The position numbers and the translations under genes were made by a program. From Gammaproteobacteria bacterium (lineage in GTDB: Bacteria; Pseudomonadota; Gammaproteobacteria; Thiohalobacterales; Thiohalobacteraceae): 64,000 nucleotides of DNA. The notes below the pieces were generated by a model. It had not been told where the DNA came from. It did not search any database and saw nothing but the letters and a program-made list of their open reading frames with translations. This document shows, piece by piece, positions 16,991-27,032 of the stretch; the stretch's first letter is position 1; each line of letters starts with the position of its first letter. The stretch spans positions 154,791 to 218,790 of the forward strand of contig JAHJQQ010000023.1 in assembly GCA_018819175.1 (NCBI GenBank). The letters are read 5' to 3'.

Positions 16991-18622
16991 CTAATCAGGA
17001 ACGTACTGAGACAAGGGTTCTGCTATCTCGTGCGCAAGCGCCCGCAGCCGGGCATCCCCCGCCTCGGCATTCTCTCCCGGTTGCAATACCGTGGTCAGAC
17101 GCACTAGCGCGCCGTCGGTACGGTTGCGCGCAAGCGCATCCCACAACAGGTACCATTTCACGGCAAATTCGCTGGTAATGATCCGGTCACGTTGCTTAAA
17201 CCAGTAATAGACCAGCTGGCGATTTTCGCCCATGCGAATAATGAAACGGTTGACCTGTAAACCGTTATCAAGCGCGACCTGCGTGCTTGACTCTATCCGC
17301 CAGCCACCACCGGGCAAACAGGAGCGCGGCGAATGCGCCGATGCCCCGGAGCGCTGCGACCCGTAGTAGGCGACATAGAAATTCACCGCTTTGCCATCCG
17401 CATTCCGATAGTCAGCCAGAATGTAATCATCCAGGTTGAGTGCATCCAACACGATGCTATCCAGTGTATCGTTACGCCCGCGCCATTCGCCGAAGCTTGC
17501 CGGAAAACTGACAAACTCGAGGCGCTCGGGGATCTGCTCAGGGCGCCCGCCGATCACCACTGCGCCCGACGCGCCAACAGCCAGGAAAGCGATCATCACA
17601 AACGCATGGCGTGGCACAACACGCGTTACGATGGGCGCCCCTTCAGGTGTCGGTGCCGGAAGCTCCATACCAAATACTTCGCGGAACGGCTGTCGGTCCT
17701 TGCCAAATCGTGACAGCAGCCATATCTCGACCACTAGCAGTAATACGCAGGCCATGAACACGATCCAACCCTCGAAATCGTGCAGAAAACCCTCAGCCTG
17801 CTCGATCCCATAATGCTCTACCAGCACGCCGATGACCCCAATCCGGAAACTGTTCATGAGAACCGTTATAGGCATACTGGAAAGAATCACCACGACACGC
17901 TTCCAAACTGCGGCCTGGTAAAAATAAGACGCGATAATAGATAATGCGATCAACGGAAATAGATAACGCAACCCACTGCAGGCCTCGACCACCTGCAGCT
18001 GATAGGTACCAAGATCGATAACATTGCCTTCAAGATGCACGCTAATGCCGAAAAGGCGGATGACTGCCACGCCGATCTGGGACGAAATGAGTTGGAGCTG
18101 AGAAGAGAGATTGTTGAACACGAAGCTCGGCAACGGCACCATGAGAAACAGCAACAACAGAGGTACCACGACAACCTTGAAGGCAGTCCAGCCCATCACT
18201 GCATAGACCGCGCCGATCACCGCGATCACAAAACCGTACTGGGCCACTGTGTTTATGGCGCTCATCTGACCGACAACGATGGTCAGCACCCCAACTAGCA
18301 ACAACCCTACACCCAGCCAGGAACCAGTGAACGGGATCGCTTCGAGCTTGTCTTTACGCTGCCAGATCAAGAACAGCGTAATGACCGGGATCATGTAACC
18401 GTAGCCATATTCTTCGCTGTTATCCCAACGCTGCACCATCGCGGCAAGTGGATCAAAAGCCGAGAAGATGGCCAGCGCCAGGCCGATACCAATAAGCATC
18501 CAAAACAGGGGAGGCGTACGATACGCCGTAGTGGGGTTGGTAATCATAGCTTCCGTCAATGAAAGTTTTTTGAAAGAGTAGCTTAGCTCTGTTGCCTTAA
18601 CATCTTTATTATGCTGGTTCAC
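16991..18622 (-). CDS. Exosortase (XrtD-like) fused to EpsI domain
   Basis: A 543-residue protein. The N-terminal part is an exosortase/archaeosortase membrane transpeptidase with catalytic C215 in VVEACSGLRYLFPL, R260 in MNSFRIG and H281 in FLHDFEGW. The C-terminal part (about 340-543) is an EpsI-type domain with YYGSQRSGASAHSPRSCLPG. The HDFEGW motif and EpsI fusion recall the VPLPA-specific XrtD group more than classical XrtA, which has HLIYGW; this is from memory of the families. The longest frame starts at GTG 18622; ATG 18547 is also plausible. It should process proteins with VPLPA-type tails, and one such protein is encoded at 54747-55319. Confidence 0.88.
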   Translation of the reverse strand: MNQHNKDVKATELSYSFKKLSLTEAMITNPTTAYRTPPLFWMLIGIGLALAIFSAFDPLAAMVQRWDNSEEYGYGYMIPVITLFLIWQRKDKLEAIPFTGSWLGVGLLLVGVLTIVVGQMSAINTVAQYGFVIAVIGAVYAVMGWTAFKVVVVPLLLLFLMVPLPSFVFNNLSSQLQLISSQIGVAVIRLFGISVHLEGNVIDLGTYQLQVVEACSGLRYLFPLIALSIIASYFYQAAVWKRVVVILSSMPITVLMNSFRIGVIGVLVEHYGIEQAEGFLHDFEGWIVFMACVLLLVVEIWLLSRFGKDRQPFREVFGMELPAPTPEGAPIVTRVVPRHAFVMIAFLAVGASGAVVIGGRPEQIPERLEFVSFPASFGEWRGRNDTLDSIVLDALNLDDYILADYRNADGKAVNFYVAYYGSQRSGASAHSPRSCLPGGGWRIESSTQVALDNGLQVNRFIIRMGENRQLVYYWFKQRDRIITSEFAVKWYLLWDALARNRTDGALVRLTTVLQPGENAEAGDARLRALAHEIAEPLSQYVPD

Positions 18623-19447
18623 TAGAAGTCTGCGTACTATCTAGGATTTCAAAATTGGCAGAATCCGCATTCGAACCTAACGAGTAAAACTAACTATAGT
18701 TATTGTGCGGATTCACACCCTGATAGTGGAACTGGGATGTTGAGACCGCAAAATACCCTATGCGGCGCTATCAAGCCAAGAGCTTTTTTGGGACGTAAGT
18801 TGGTTTTATTGACCGCATTCTGACATAACTTTCTGCGTGGTGCCGGATGTTCGTATGAATGGGAAAATATGCTGGTACATTAGGATGTTGCTGAAGCCAT
18901 TCAGTTCACGCCTCCAGTGGCAATTAGCTGCCCTAAGCAGATCTCCCGCCAATGCCGTAGTAATGCGTGCAAAGCTCACTGAAAATGACACCATCTCAAA
19001 GTTTAAGTGGCGCGCGTATATCACCGTTCTGAACGGTAACCAAGAACTTTGGCTGCACTAGCTACCGCCTTTAGTTAGGCCGCAAGACCAAAGCTTGGCC
19101 GTCACCTTTGCTTGTAAACCTTGGCAACTCCAGGAGCCCGAGTATGAACTGCACTAGTAAACTTCTATTTGGGTTTGTCGACCTGGCAATCCCACCCGAA
19201 GGACGCACAGAACTTAATCATCGTTATTAAATACACTAGCGGCCACCCACTTACATATCTCTATTCATTGTGCCAATATCCGGCAATTAGAAATTGACAG
19301 CATTGATTAATCTAGAGTGCTTGTTCGACTCAGACTTGTATAAATGCCCTAGTGGCACAACTCGCTTCTAACCCAGCATGCGCGAACAATGCAGACCTCT
19401 CTCATATTGGAATTATATTGACTCAAAACTGTAACGGAATGTAAATA
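18623..19447. other. Divergent intergenic region, 825 bases
   Basis: This spacer separates the minus-strand exosortase block from the plus-strand polysaccharide operon and should hold both promoters. I see no convincing gene. Two near-misses to sigma-54 promoters (19097-19111 and 19353-19364) have wrong spacing between the GG and GC elements. A TTGACA at 19294-19299 has no good -10 partner. The region is AT-richer than the core genes around it. Confidence 0.5.
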
Positions 19448-20077
19448 ATGAGCCAGATTGAACCAGTCGTAGAGACATATGGATGGCAGAATCCGTCAGA
19501 AGCCTGTGCGCATGACTACATAAAGCCTACAATCCTACGGATCCTCAGGCAACTGGCGCCGAGAAAGATTCTTGATTTAGGGTGCGGGAACGGCGCACTG
19601 ACCCATGCCCTGCGAAAGGCAGGCTACCAGGCAATGGGCTGCGATGCTGATAGTGAAGGCATCGCATTCGCCCAGACAGGGGGCGGCGATTTCAAGGTCG
19701 TTAGCGTCTACGAAGACCCTATTCAACTAGGCGATAGTGGTTTCGACTGCGTCGTGTCGGCCGAAGTCATTGAACACCTGTTCACACCGGGCGCACTCCC
19801 ACGGTTCGCGCATAAAGTGTTGGCGCCTAATGGTCATCTTGTAATAACCACGCCATATCATGGCTACGCCAAAAACCTTATTCTATCCCTGCTGAACAAG
19901 TGGGATACTCATATAGATCCTATGTGGGATGGCGGCCACATTAAGTTATGGTCGCGCACAACGCTGACGCGCCTATTGGAGAAAAACGGCTTCACCGTCA
20001 TCGAATTCCATGGCGTTGGGCGGTTTCCCTATCTATGGAAGAGCATGATTCTCGTAGCCCGTCGGATCGACACCTGA
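19448..20077 (+). CDS. Class I SAM-dependent methyltransferase
   Basis: A 209-residue protein with the Rossmann-type SAM site DLGCGNG (near residue 43), an acidic residue after strand 2 (MGCDAD), and post-II segments FDCVVSAEVIEHL and HLVITTPYHGY. It resembles UbiG/methyltransf_11-type enzymes often found in glycan clusters. As the first gene of the plus-strand operon it may methylate a sugar or the glycan end. The substrate cannot be inferred. Confidence 0.85.
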   Translation: MSQIEPVVETYGWQNPSEACAHDYIKPTILRILRQLAPRKILDLGCGNGALTHALRKAGYQAMGCDADSEGIAFAQTGGGDFKVVSVYEDPIQLGDSGFDCVVSAEVIEHLFTPGALPRFAHKVLAPNGHLVITTPYHGYAKNLILSLLNKWDTHIDPMWDGGHIKLWSRTTLTRLLEKNGFTVIEFHGVGRFPYLWKSMILVARRIDT

Positions 20078-20154
20078 GTGGTGGTGCAGCATGCTCAGGG
20101 CACTGCGCTAACCATTCTGCGATACTTTACTACTCGAACTCATTGCCATTATCC

Positions 20155-22416
20155 ATGCCCAGCACCACCATAAAGACAAAACGGTACTGGCGCAATTTGC
20201 TTGGGAAGCCTTGCGTTCGATCTGTTTCTGCAATCCAACCATGCCCACATGCAACTGTCCGACGCGCAACCAGTGCTGGACTACTGTTTAATATCTGCAT
20301 CCTTATCCTGCTTTGCATATATCTCGAACCCCTACTAGCCAACACCCCTGGGTGCGCCAACGCACAGAATTTGATCGCTGAGAATCCCGCCACAGGGCAC
20401 ATCGTCGACACTCCAGAGTGGTGGGATAACTCTCTGGGCACTGAATCAGTCATAGTGCCTGGATTTGCCCCAATCACTGTCACCGGCACAAGGATTGTCC
20501 CGTCAGGACGTGTCTATGACTGGTTGGATGGATATTTCCCGGCTTCAATTGTCAGCAAGGGTGGTGAGCTCGCCCGAGCAATGCGACTCACTGCGACTGT
20601 ACATGGCACTCCTGTGGACTTTAAACCCACGCAAGTCACTGTAACTGCGCATTCCGAAACATTTGCCGAGATTCACGCGACAGGGGAACCAATCCCACAT
20701 CTGAGAGTTGAGGTAGATACTCGAATCGAATACGACGGCGTCGCCATGAGTACGATACGACTGATTCCGACCAAACCTGTTGATATAGACGGGCTGGATT
20801 TTCATGTCGAAGTGCTAGACGCACACGCAATGCAAGTCATCGGCTTCAAGGCTGGATCGATCCGGCCGCAAAAAAATCGTAATGACATCCTGCAACTTCC
20901 ATACACAGGCGAGTTCATCAATGCGATCGGCCTAGCGGATGGCGATCGTTCCTTTTGGTGGTTCGCCGACAATGCGGAAGGCTGGATCTGGAATGCGGAC
21001 ACAGTCACAGAAGTGAGACGAGCCGGAGATGTCATTAACCTTCGACAGAGGCTGGTTGGAGGCAAGTGGCGCATCGAGAAGCCGATGACCTTCAAGATGA
21101 ATTTTCTCGCTACACCTGTGAAGCCACTAGATCCCCAGTGGCGTGGATTGCGCGTAATGTCGGGCGTAGCAACCAAAGACGAAGCGCGGCTAGGTAGCCA
21201 CATCAACCCCTGGTGGACCAGCGCGTTCGCCTACGACACTTATCCATATTTGGATCTCGCACCCTCGGCGAAGCAGAAGATACCGCTGCTGACCGATCAA
21301 CGGGCTTATCCGGGTTTGCGTGCAAATGCAGCATTGGTCCAGCGCGATCTGGAGCGATATGGAATTCACAGGTTGCCATACTTCTCGACTCATGCGCTCT
21401 CAGAGCTGGATGACAACCTACTGCGCTTTAAATCGCAGTGGGTCGTACAGCCGCCAAGGATCTACAAAGATGTGGTTGGTCCTTTCAAAAAGGTTTTCGA
21501 AAAACCCATTCTTACACATAGAGCACGCAGCTATTCCAATTACCTACTGTGGCAACTGAACGACGTTATTGGTCGATTGAATATTGAAGGTATTTATTTC
21601 GATCATGGAGCACCCGCCATGAGCTGCAACCCTAACAATGGGGGGTGGCAGGACTCAAATGGCCAGTGGCAACCATCGCTCGACATACTCGGGTTGCGCG
21701 AATATCTCAAACGTCTGCGTGTATTATTCGCGCTACATGACAAAGCCGGTTATATAATTATCCACAATTCCAACCGAGAGGTAATGCCAGCATACACCTT
21801 CGCATATGCCACGCTGGATGGCGAACAGTACAGGGGCGGACAGGTACGTGATGGTGACTATTTAGCTGCAGTTTCTCTGGATGAACTGCGTACGCGGATG
21901 TCGCCTGACCAATATGGGATTCCTGTAATATGGCTTCCCAGCGCCTGGACCTACCACAAAGGGGACAAAGACTGGTCAGGCAGTCCGTCGCAACGCATGG
22001 CCTATCGCCGACTCATGGCCCTTGCCTTGCTGCATGACACGTTGGATTTGCCCAAGGGCGCTCATCCATCGGAACGGCGTAAATTGATAGCGGTACTGGA
22101 CGATTTCGGCATTGCCAAGGCGCAATTCATAGGATACTGGTCCGAACACAATCCGATTAAGGTGGATAATAGTTCAGCGCGTGTCAGCACGTATATTAGA
22201 GAAAACACCCATAGCTACTTAGCTGTCGTAATGAATATTTCAAACAAACCAATTACGGCCCGGCTTGTTTTCGACGAGCAGAATACCTCAGTTGGTGGAA
22301 GAATCGATGTGACCACGGAATCGGGTGGTGAAATACGGGCGGAAGGGGGGATACCCTCCTTCACATTACACATCGAGCCACGGGACTTCCAATGGGTTCG
22401 TATAAAACGGCATTGA
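20155..22416 (+). CDS. Secreted glycan-active candidate (glycoside-hydrolase-like, DUF6067-like)
   Basis: A 753-residue protein with an N-terminal hydrophobic export segment (about 40-60, GLLFNICILILLCIYLEPLLA). The body has features of a glycan-binding/TIM-barrel enzyme: an Ig-like early part, then GSHINPWWTSAFAYDTYP, IEGIYFDHGAP and a late beta-rich domain. It resembles large uncharacterised glycoside-hydrolase-like proteins (DUF6067 group), but the match is from memory and weak. ATG 20155 is chosen; the frame is open upstream into the methyltransferase gene. Between a methyltransferase and the flippase, a role in trimming or releasing the polymer is possible. Confidence 0.55.
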   Translation: MPSTTIKTKRYWRNLLGKPCVRSVSAIQPCPHATVRRATSAGLLFNICILILLCIYLEPLLANTPGCANAQNLIAENPATGHIVDTPEWWDNSLGTESVIVPGFAPITVTGTRIVPSGRVYDWLDGYFPASIVSKGGELARAMRLTATVHGTPVDFKPTQVTVTAHSETFAEIHATGEPIPHLRVEVDTRIEYDGVAMSTIRLIPTKPVDIDGLDFHVEVLDAHAMQVIGFKAGSIRPQKNRNDILQLPYTGEFINAIGLADGDRSFWWFADNAEGWIWNADTVTEVRRAGDVINLRQRLVGGKWRIEKPMTFKMNFLATPVKPLDPQWRGLRVMSGVATKDEARLGSHINPWWTSAFAYDTYPYLDLAPSAKQKIPLLTDQRAYPGLRANAALVQRDLERYGIHRLPYFSTHALSELDDNLLRFKSQWVVQPPRIYKDVVGPFKKVFEKPILTHRARSYSNYLLWQLNDVIGRLNIEGIYFDHGAPAMSCNPNNGGWQDSNGQWQPSLDILGLREYLKRLRVLFALHDKAGYIIIHNSNREVMPAYTFAYATLDGEQYRGGQVRDGDYLAAVSLDELRTRMSPDQYGIPVIWLPSAWTYHKGDKDWSGSPSQRMAYRRLMALALLHDTLDLPKGAHPSERRKLIAVLDDFGIAKAQFIGYWSEHNPIKVDNSSARVSTYIRENTHSYLAVVMNISNKPITARLVFDEQNTSVGGRIDVTTESGGEIRAEGGIPSFTLHIEPRDFQWVRIKRH

Positions 22417-22455
22417 TCGTGATATTGAAAAAATATAACCAGAAAGTGACTGACA

Positions 22456-23706
22456 ATGCCCAATAAGAAAAGCTTTCGCAGGAACTTTTCCTACATGTTT
22501 GCCAGCCGACTGGTCTTTGCTGCAAGTCAGTGGTTGCTACTGGTCGTAATTGCCCGGCTGACGACACCACACGATCTCGGGCTATTCACATATTCCGTTG
22601 CACTTATTAGTCCGATTTTACTGGTTACCCAATTGAATATGCGCGCATTCATGGCGACGGATAGCAATGACGAGTTCACATTTGCCGATTATCTTGCTAC
22701 ACGCATATTCGGGATCGGCCTGGCTCTCCTGCTGATCGGCGGCATTGCACTTATTAGCGGGCGAGAACTTGCCGCCATCGCCATGCTGCTGCTGATTGCC
22801 AGCTACAAGGCAACTGAGTCCCTGAGCGACGTGTTCAACGGAGTACTACAGCGCAATGAGCATATGGCGCCGATAGCGCGTGCGGTTTCGGCCCGTGGCG
22901 TGACCGCAGTAATTTGCATGTTACTGGCACTGCAGCTCACTGGCAGCGTACTCATAGGTGTTGGTTGCATCCTGGCAGCCTGGATTCTCATCCTCATAGC
23001 TCATGACTACCCCGTGTCCCGTGGCCAGCTCCAGGGGCCGCTGTTTGTGCCCAACCCGAAAGTCTGGCGAGTCATCCGTGCCTGTTACCCACTCGGTATC
23101 ACACTGGGCCTCATGTCGCTGCGCATCAACATACCTGTTTACATCATCGAAGCCCATATGGGGATCGAAGAGGTCGGGTACTATTCGGCGATCGCTTATT
23201 TCTTAGTTGCAGGGAATATAATCACCGGCTCTCTATTGCAAACGGCGGCGCCACGTCTTGCCCGCATTTATCGAGATCGTGACACGGGCCAATTCTCCCG
23301 ATTTCTGAGCCTGTTGGTACTAGTGGGAGGGATTATAGGACTGGCGGGGCTACTACTGGCTGCGACCTTTGGTCACTGGATCCTAGCCACCATGTACGGC
23401 CTGGCGTATGCCGCGCATACTGATGTACTGGTCTGGATTATGATTGCAGCGGTAATAGGCAATCTGTCCCAGTTCATGGGCCTGAGTCTAACCGTGTCAC
23501 GCCTGTTCCGTTTCCATCTGCTGTCCCAGTGTTTAGGGGTTATTGTGGTCGCTGTACTATCGTGGATACTGGTTCCCAGTCAGGGTATGATCGGCGGTGC
23601 TATGGCATTGGCTGCCGCGACCACAGTGACTTTCCTATGCAATTTGGTAGTCACTCGCGCCAGAGTCATACCCAGCATCCGATCGCAGGGGAACCGGATG
23701 CTGTGA
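22456..23706 (+). CDS. Wzx-type lipid-linked oligosaccharide flippase
   Basis: A 416-residue inner-membrane protein with about twelve hydrophobic segments, a positively charged first loop, and the layout of the polysaccharide transporter (MATE/MVF-like) fold. It would flip undecaprenyl-linked repeat units to the periplasm. The gene follows the glycan-active candidate with a 39-base gap. Together with the Wzy-like polymerase at 27033-28691 it indicates a Wzx/Wzy-dependent polymer. Confidence 0.88.
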   Translation: MPNKKSFRRNFSYMFASRLVFAASQWLLLVVIARLTTPHDLGLFTYSVALISPILLVTQLNMRAFMATDSNDEFTFADYLATRIFGIGLALLLIGGIALISGRELAAIAMLLLIASYKATESLSDVFNGVLQRNEHMAPIARAVSARGVTAVICMLLALQLTGSVLIGVGCILAAWILILIAHDYPVSRGQLQGPLFVPNPKVWRVIRACYPLGITLGLMSLRINIPVYIIEAHMGIEEVGYYSAIAYFLVAGNIITGSLLQTAAPRLARIYRDRDTGQFSRFLSLLVLVGGIIGLAGLLLAATFGHWILATMYGLAYAAHTDVLVWIMIAAVIGNLSQFMGLSLTVSRLFRFHLLSQCLGVIVVAVLSWILVPSQGMIGGAMALAAATTVTFLCNLVVTRARVIPSIRSQGNRML

Positions 23707-23785
23707 CGAGCACATAGGGTCTCGGACAGATTAGGCGGCAACGAAGATCGGACCGGCAAAAATACACATCAGACGCTTTTATATT

Positions 23786-24652
23786 ATGTTCAGATACAGA
23801 ATTCTCAATCCAAACATACCGCTTTCTCGGCGATTCATTCACATCACAAACAATGTTCTGGAGTTGGTGCTGGGACGATCACTGGGGTTAACCCATGTCC
23901 TCGAGCACCCGAAGTGTGGAGGCTCCTGGGTGCGCAATATGATTCGCACTTATCGTGGCACCGATCTATTCGTACACGACCGACTGTTGAAGCCACGTGA
24001 AGTCATCATGAGCCATAGGCTGTTCCGGTGGAGATTCGGCCGGTCTATCGTGGTCGTCAGGGATCCCCGGGATATGTATGTGTCTTTTTATCACTTCCAG
24101 ACCTCCTACGAAAAGCCTGATCGGCACTCCCCCATTTTCGAGCATTTCCACCATGATCCGCAGCTTCCCGTCGAAGAAGATTTCTGCAATTACCTGCGCG
24201 CACGATTGCTCTATCCCGCGCACCCCTGGTTCTTCTTCAGCCAGTTCCTGGACTCCTGGCTGAACAGGCCCAGTACATGCATAGTCAGGTACGAAGACTG
24301 CCTAGCAGATCCTGAAGCCGCGCTCATCCGCATGCTGCGTTTCCTGGGAGAAACAGTCGACCTAGATCGCGTGCGGGACACAGTGAGAAATACCAGCTTC
24401 GCAGCCATTACGGCTGAAAAGTACGGCGAAAGCCGCGCAGCTGGCCAGGAGGACAAATCCAAATTTCATCGAAAAGGCATTGCTGGCGATTGGCGCAGCT
24501 ATTTCAATGAAGAAGCCTGCATATTGATGGAAAAATTCGAAGGCCAATCCCTGCGTCGACTCGGCTACGAGTCGGACTCACACTGGGTAGAACGGCATCT
24601 CGGCACGCAAGCTCCGTTGAGTCATGAATCCGAATCGCGCAAGGCCGAATGA
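23786..24652 (+). CDS. Sulfotransferase 1 (Sulfotransfer_1 type)
   Basis: A 288-residue PAPS-dependent sulfotransferase. The 5'-phosphosulfate loop is PKCGGSW (42-48), the 3'-phosphate site VVVRDPRDMYVSFYHF (90-105), and late segments RYEDCLADP and KGIAGDWRSYF match the cytosolic-type family. It would transfer sulfate from PAPS to a hydroxyl or amine of the glycan before or during assembly. It is followed after 65 bases by a second sulfotransferase of a different subgroup. PAPS may come from the APS kinase at 45753-47537. Confidence 0.9.
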   Translation: MFRYRILNPNIPLSRRFIHITNNVLELVLGRSLGLTHVLEHPKCGGSWVRNMIRTYRGTDLFVHDRLLKPREVIMSHRLFRWRFGRSIVVVRDPRDMYVSFYHFQTSYEKPDRHSPIFEHFHHDPQLPVEEDFCNYLRARLLYPAHPWFFFSQFLDSWLNRPSTCIVRYEDCLADPEAALIRMLRFLGETVDLDRVRDTVRNTSFAAITAEKYGESRAAGQEDKSKFHRKGIAGDWRSYFNEEACILMEKFEGQSLRRLGYESDSHWVERHLGTQAPLSHESESRKAE

Positions 24653-24717
24653 CGACATGACACACAACCCGAATCAGTAGACCTGAATTTCTTAGCAACC
24701 ATTCGCCGGATCCACAC

Positions 24718-25653
24718 ATGTTGCCAGATGCAGCTCTGCCTAATTTCCTGATAATCGGGTCGGCCAAAGCAGGCACGACCACACTCTACGAATACCTTAC
24801 ACATCATCCACATATATACATGAGCACCGTGAAAGAGCCTCAGTTTTTCTGTCATGAGTCTTTGTATAGCAAGGGCTTGGATTACTATGCCAATACGTAC
24901 TTCAAAGGAAGTACCGGCTTTGCGGCACGGGGCGAGGCAACTCCACATTACCTCTATTTCGAGAAAGTCGCTCAAAGACTATCTCGTGACCTGCCGAAAG
25001 ACCATCAGAGATTCATCGTAATCATGCGAGACCCGGTAAGCAGGGCGCATTCGCTGTACTGGAACATGGTCCATGAAGGACTCGAAGAACTCAGTTTCGA
25101 GGATGCAATCCGATCTGAGCCACAAAGAGACAAGCAGGCCGAAATTGAGGGCAGTTGTACGCTCCAATACCAATACATAAGCAGCAGCCGGTATGCGGAA
25201 CAAATCAGGCGCTATCTCAAATATTTCGACAGAGAGCAATTTCTGTTTCTGTTCATTGAGGATCTCATGGCGAATCCAGCCGCCACCCTGGACCAAGTCT
25301 ATCGCTTTCTGGGCGTACCCCCCTGCGATCAGGCAATAGCGACCAAGACTTTCAATTCCGCCAATGCCCCTCGGTTTGGCTGGCTACACGATTTCCTGCG
25401 CAAGCCCCATCCATGGAAGCAGCGGCTTGGGCGACTGCTGTCAATCGAACAGAAATACCGTATTGCCAGCATGCTGCTCGCAGTCAACAGACGCAAGGCT
25501 CAATATCACCCCCTGCGCACAGAGACCGAGCGAGAACTACGTAACCTTTTCGCGGAGGATGTGCGCGACCTCCAGACACTCACCGGCCGGGATCTCACCG
25601 CGTGGCTACCTGCTAGCGAGGTTGGGGCGAAACCAGCGGCGGGTTGCAGCTAA
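24718..25653 (+). CDS. Sulfotransferase 2 (heparan-sulfotransferase-like)
   Basis: A 311-residue sulfotransferase with the PAPS loop GSAKAGTTTL (14-23), a lysine-rich VKEPQFFCHE segment typical of the NDST/3-OST-like group, and the 3'-phosphate motif RDPVSRAHSLYW (104-115). No signal peptide was seen, so it is expected in the cytoplasm. It is a different subgroup from its upstream neighbour. The next gene starts one base after its stop. Confidence 0.9.
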   Translation: MLPDAALPNFLIIGSAKAGTTTLYEYLTHHPHIYMSTVKEPQFFCHESLYSKGLDYYANTYFKGSTGFAARGEATPHYLYFEKVAQRLSRDLPKDHQRFIVIMRDPVSRAHSLYWNMVHEGLEELSFEDAIRSEPQRDKQAEIEGSCTLQYQYISSSRYAEQIRRYLKYFDREQFLFLFIEDLMANPAATLDQVYRFLGVPPCDQAIATKTFNSANAPRFGWLHDFLRKPHPWKQRLGRLLSIEQKYRIASMLLAVNRRKAQYHPLRTETERELRNLFAEDVRDLQTLTGRDLTAWLPASEVGAKPAAGCS

Positions 25654-25654
25654 G

Positions 25655-26788
25655 ATGGCGCCACAGTCCCATAACCCAATGCCTCGGGTGGATGTATTGC
25701 ATGTTATCGGCGCGTTCGCGGCAGGCGGCGCCGAGCGTTTTGTCGTTGATCTCATCCGCACGCTAAGTACTACCGGTTTATCCGTGGGACTGCTCGTGCT
25801 GAGCAGCCGTCATGATGCGGCAGGCCGACAAATGGTTACAGCGCTCGAAGATGCCCGCATTCCCTTCGAATGCGGGCCCACTGAACGCGTAGGATTTCGA
25901 TCATTGCTATGGTATCTGGGACGAATCCGCAAGATCCGTCCACGTATTGTGCATTTACACACCCAGAATACGGAGTTGGCCCACTACTTGGCGCGTAAGC
26001 TCTATCACGGCCGGCATGGTATATTCAGGACAATTCACAATACTAATATACCTCCGGTTCGGCTGCACTGGATGGCCATACATGGGAATCTGGCGACATT
26101 ATCCATTGCGTGCAGCGAGCCGGTCAGGGCGCAATTCGAATCGGTAATCGCCGGCAAGATGGTCACTGTGAATAATGGCATCATGTTTGACTGGCCAATT
26201 CGGACCCCTGATACACAAGTACGTTACCGTACACAGCTCGGTCTCAAGCCTGGCGACTATCATTTTCTCAATGTCGGACGTATGGGCGGCGGTTCATTGG
26301 AAGATGCTGCCAAAGGGCACGATATCTTGATCAAGGCATGGAAACAATCACGCCTCGGGGAACGGGGTGGCGTGCTCAATTTTCTCGGTGACGGGAATCT
26401 CAGGTCTCAACTGGAGCAACTGGCCGGCACTGATCCGAGCATCGTGTTCCATGGCATACGAGACAATGTACATGAATGGTTAGTTGCTGCCGATTGCTTC
26501 GTTATGCCAAGCCGCTATGAAGGACTACCGATTGCCGCCATTGAAGCTATCGGCACCGGCCTTCCCTGTGTGTTCACGGACATACCACCGTTGCGTGAGC
26601 TTGATCCACCTGAGGTCGGATGGGCAGAGGTCGATAACATAGGACAGCTCGCGGAGGCATTACAGGCGATGCTGGCCAGCCACCCCGGGGTCCCAGAAAG
26701 CGCGGCAATCGAGATTCGGAAACGCTTCGGCATTGACGGAACAGCGGCGACCTATCGAACTTACTACCTTAACAGCGGATTCATATAA
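25655..26788 (+). CDS. Family 4 glycosyltransferase
   Basis: A 377-residue GT-B-fold enzyme. The N-terminus has the acceptor-side VLHVIGAFAAGGAERFVVDL, and the C-terminal half carries the donor-site pattern MPSRYEGLPIAAIEAIGTGLP. I chose ATG 25655, one base after the preceding sulfotransferase stop, because the frame upstream only overlaps that gene. It would add one sugar from a nucleotide donor to the lipid-linked repeat unit. Donor and linkage cannot be read. Confidence 0.9.
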   Translation: MAPQSHNPMPRVDVLHVIGAFAAGGAERFVVDLIRTLSTTGLSVGLLVLSSRHDAAGRQMVTALEDARIPFECGPTERVGFRSLLWYLGRIRKIRPRIVHLHTQNTELAHYLARKLYHGRHGIFRTIHNTNIPPVRLHWMAIHGNLATLSIACSEPVRAQFESVIAGKMVTVNNGIMFDWPIRTPDTQVRYRTQLGLKPGDYHFLNVGRMGGGSLEDAAKGHDILIKAWKQSRLGERGGVLNFLGDGNLRSQLEQLAGTDPSIVFHGIRDNVHEWLVAADCFVMPSRYEGLPIAAIEAIGTGLPCVFTDIPPLRELDPPEVGWAEVDNIGQLAEALQAMLASHPGVPESAAIEIRKRFGIDGTAATYRTYYLNSGFI

Positions 26789-27032
26789 GTATTGCGACGA
26801 TTGGCCGCGACTAAGGCTCGATTACAAAGGAAACTCCTTGTCAATTTACTCGAACGATTTCCCTGGCCATGGTGTTTGGGCATACTATAAATGTTCTACA
26901 AACTTTATATCATACGCATTATATTGATCCACTCAGTCCTTCAATAGGATCTACCCAATACCACCCAACGAGACCTGCGATTATTGGTAGCGGGCGAAAT
27001 ATCTGACAATCTTTACTCAATCATCCAAGTAT

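Noticed and set aside
18837..19061. Small plus-strand frame of about 74 codons in the divergent spacer
   Set aside because: No ribosome site, no motif and unusual residue composition; not supported as a gene.
19097..19111. Possible sigma-54 promoter (TTGGCC...TTTGC) in the divergent spacer
   Set aside because: The GG-to-GC spacing is 11 bases instead of the required 10.
19294..19322. TTGACA as a -35 box for the plus-strand operon
   Set aside because: No acceptable -10 hexamer at 15-19 bases; only GTGCTT-like sequence is there.
19353..19364. Possible sigma-54 promoter (TGGCAC...GC) before the polysaccharide operon
   Set aside because: The GG-to-GC spacing is 8 bases and the downstream half is GCTT rather than TTGC.
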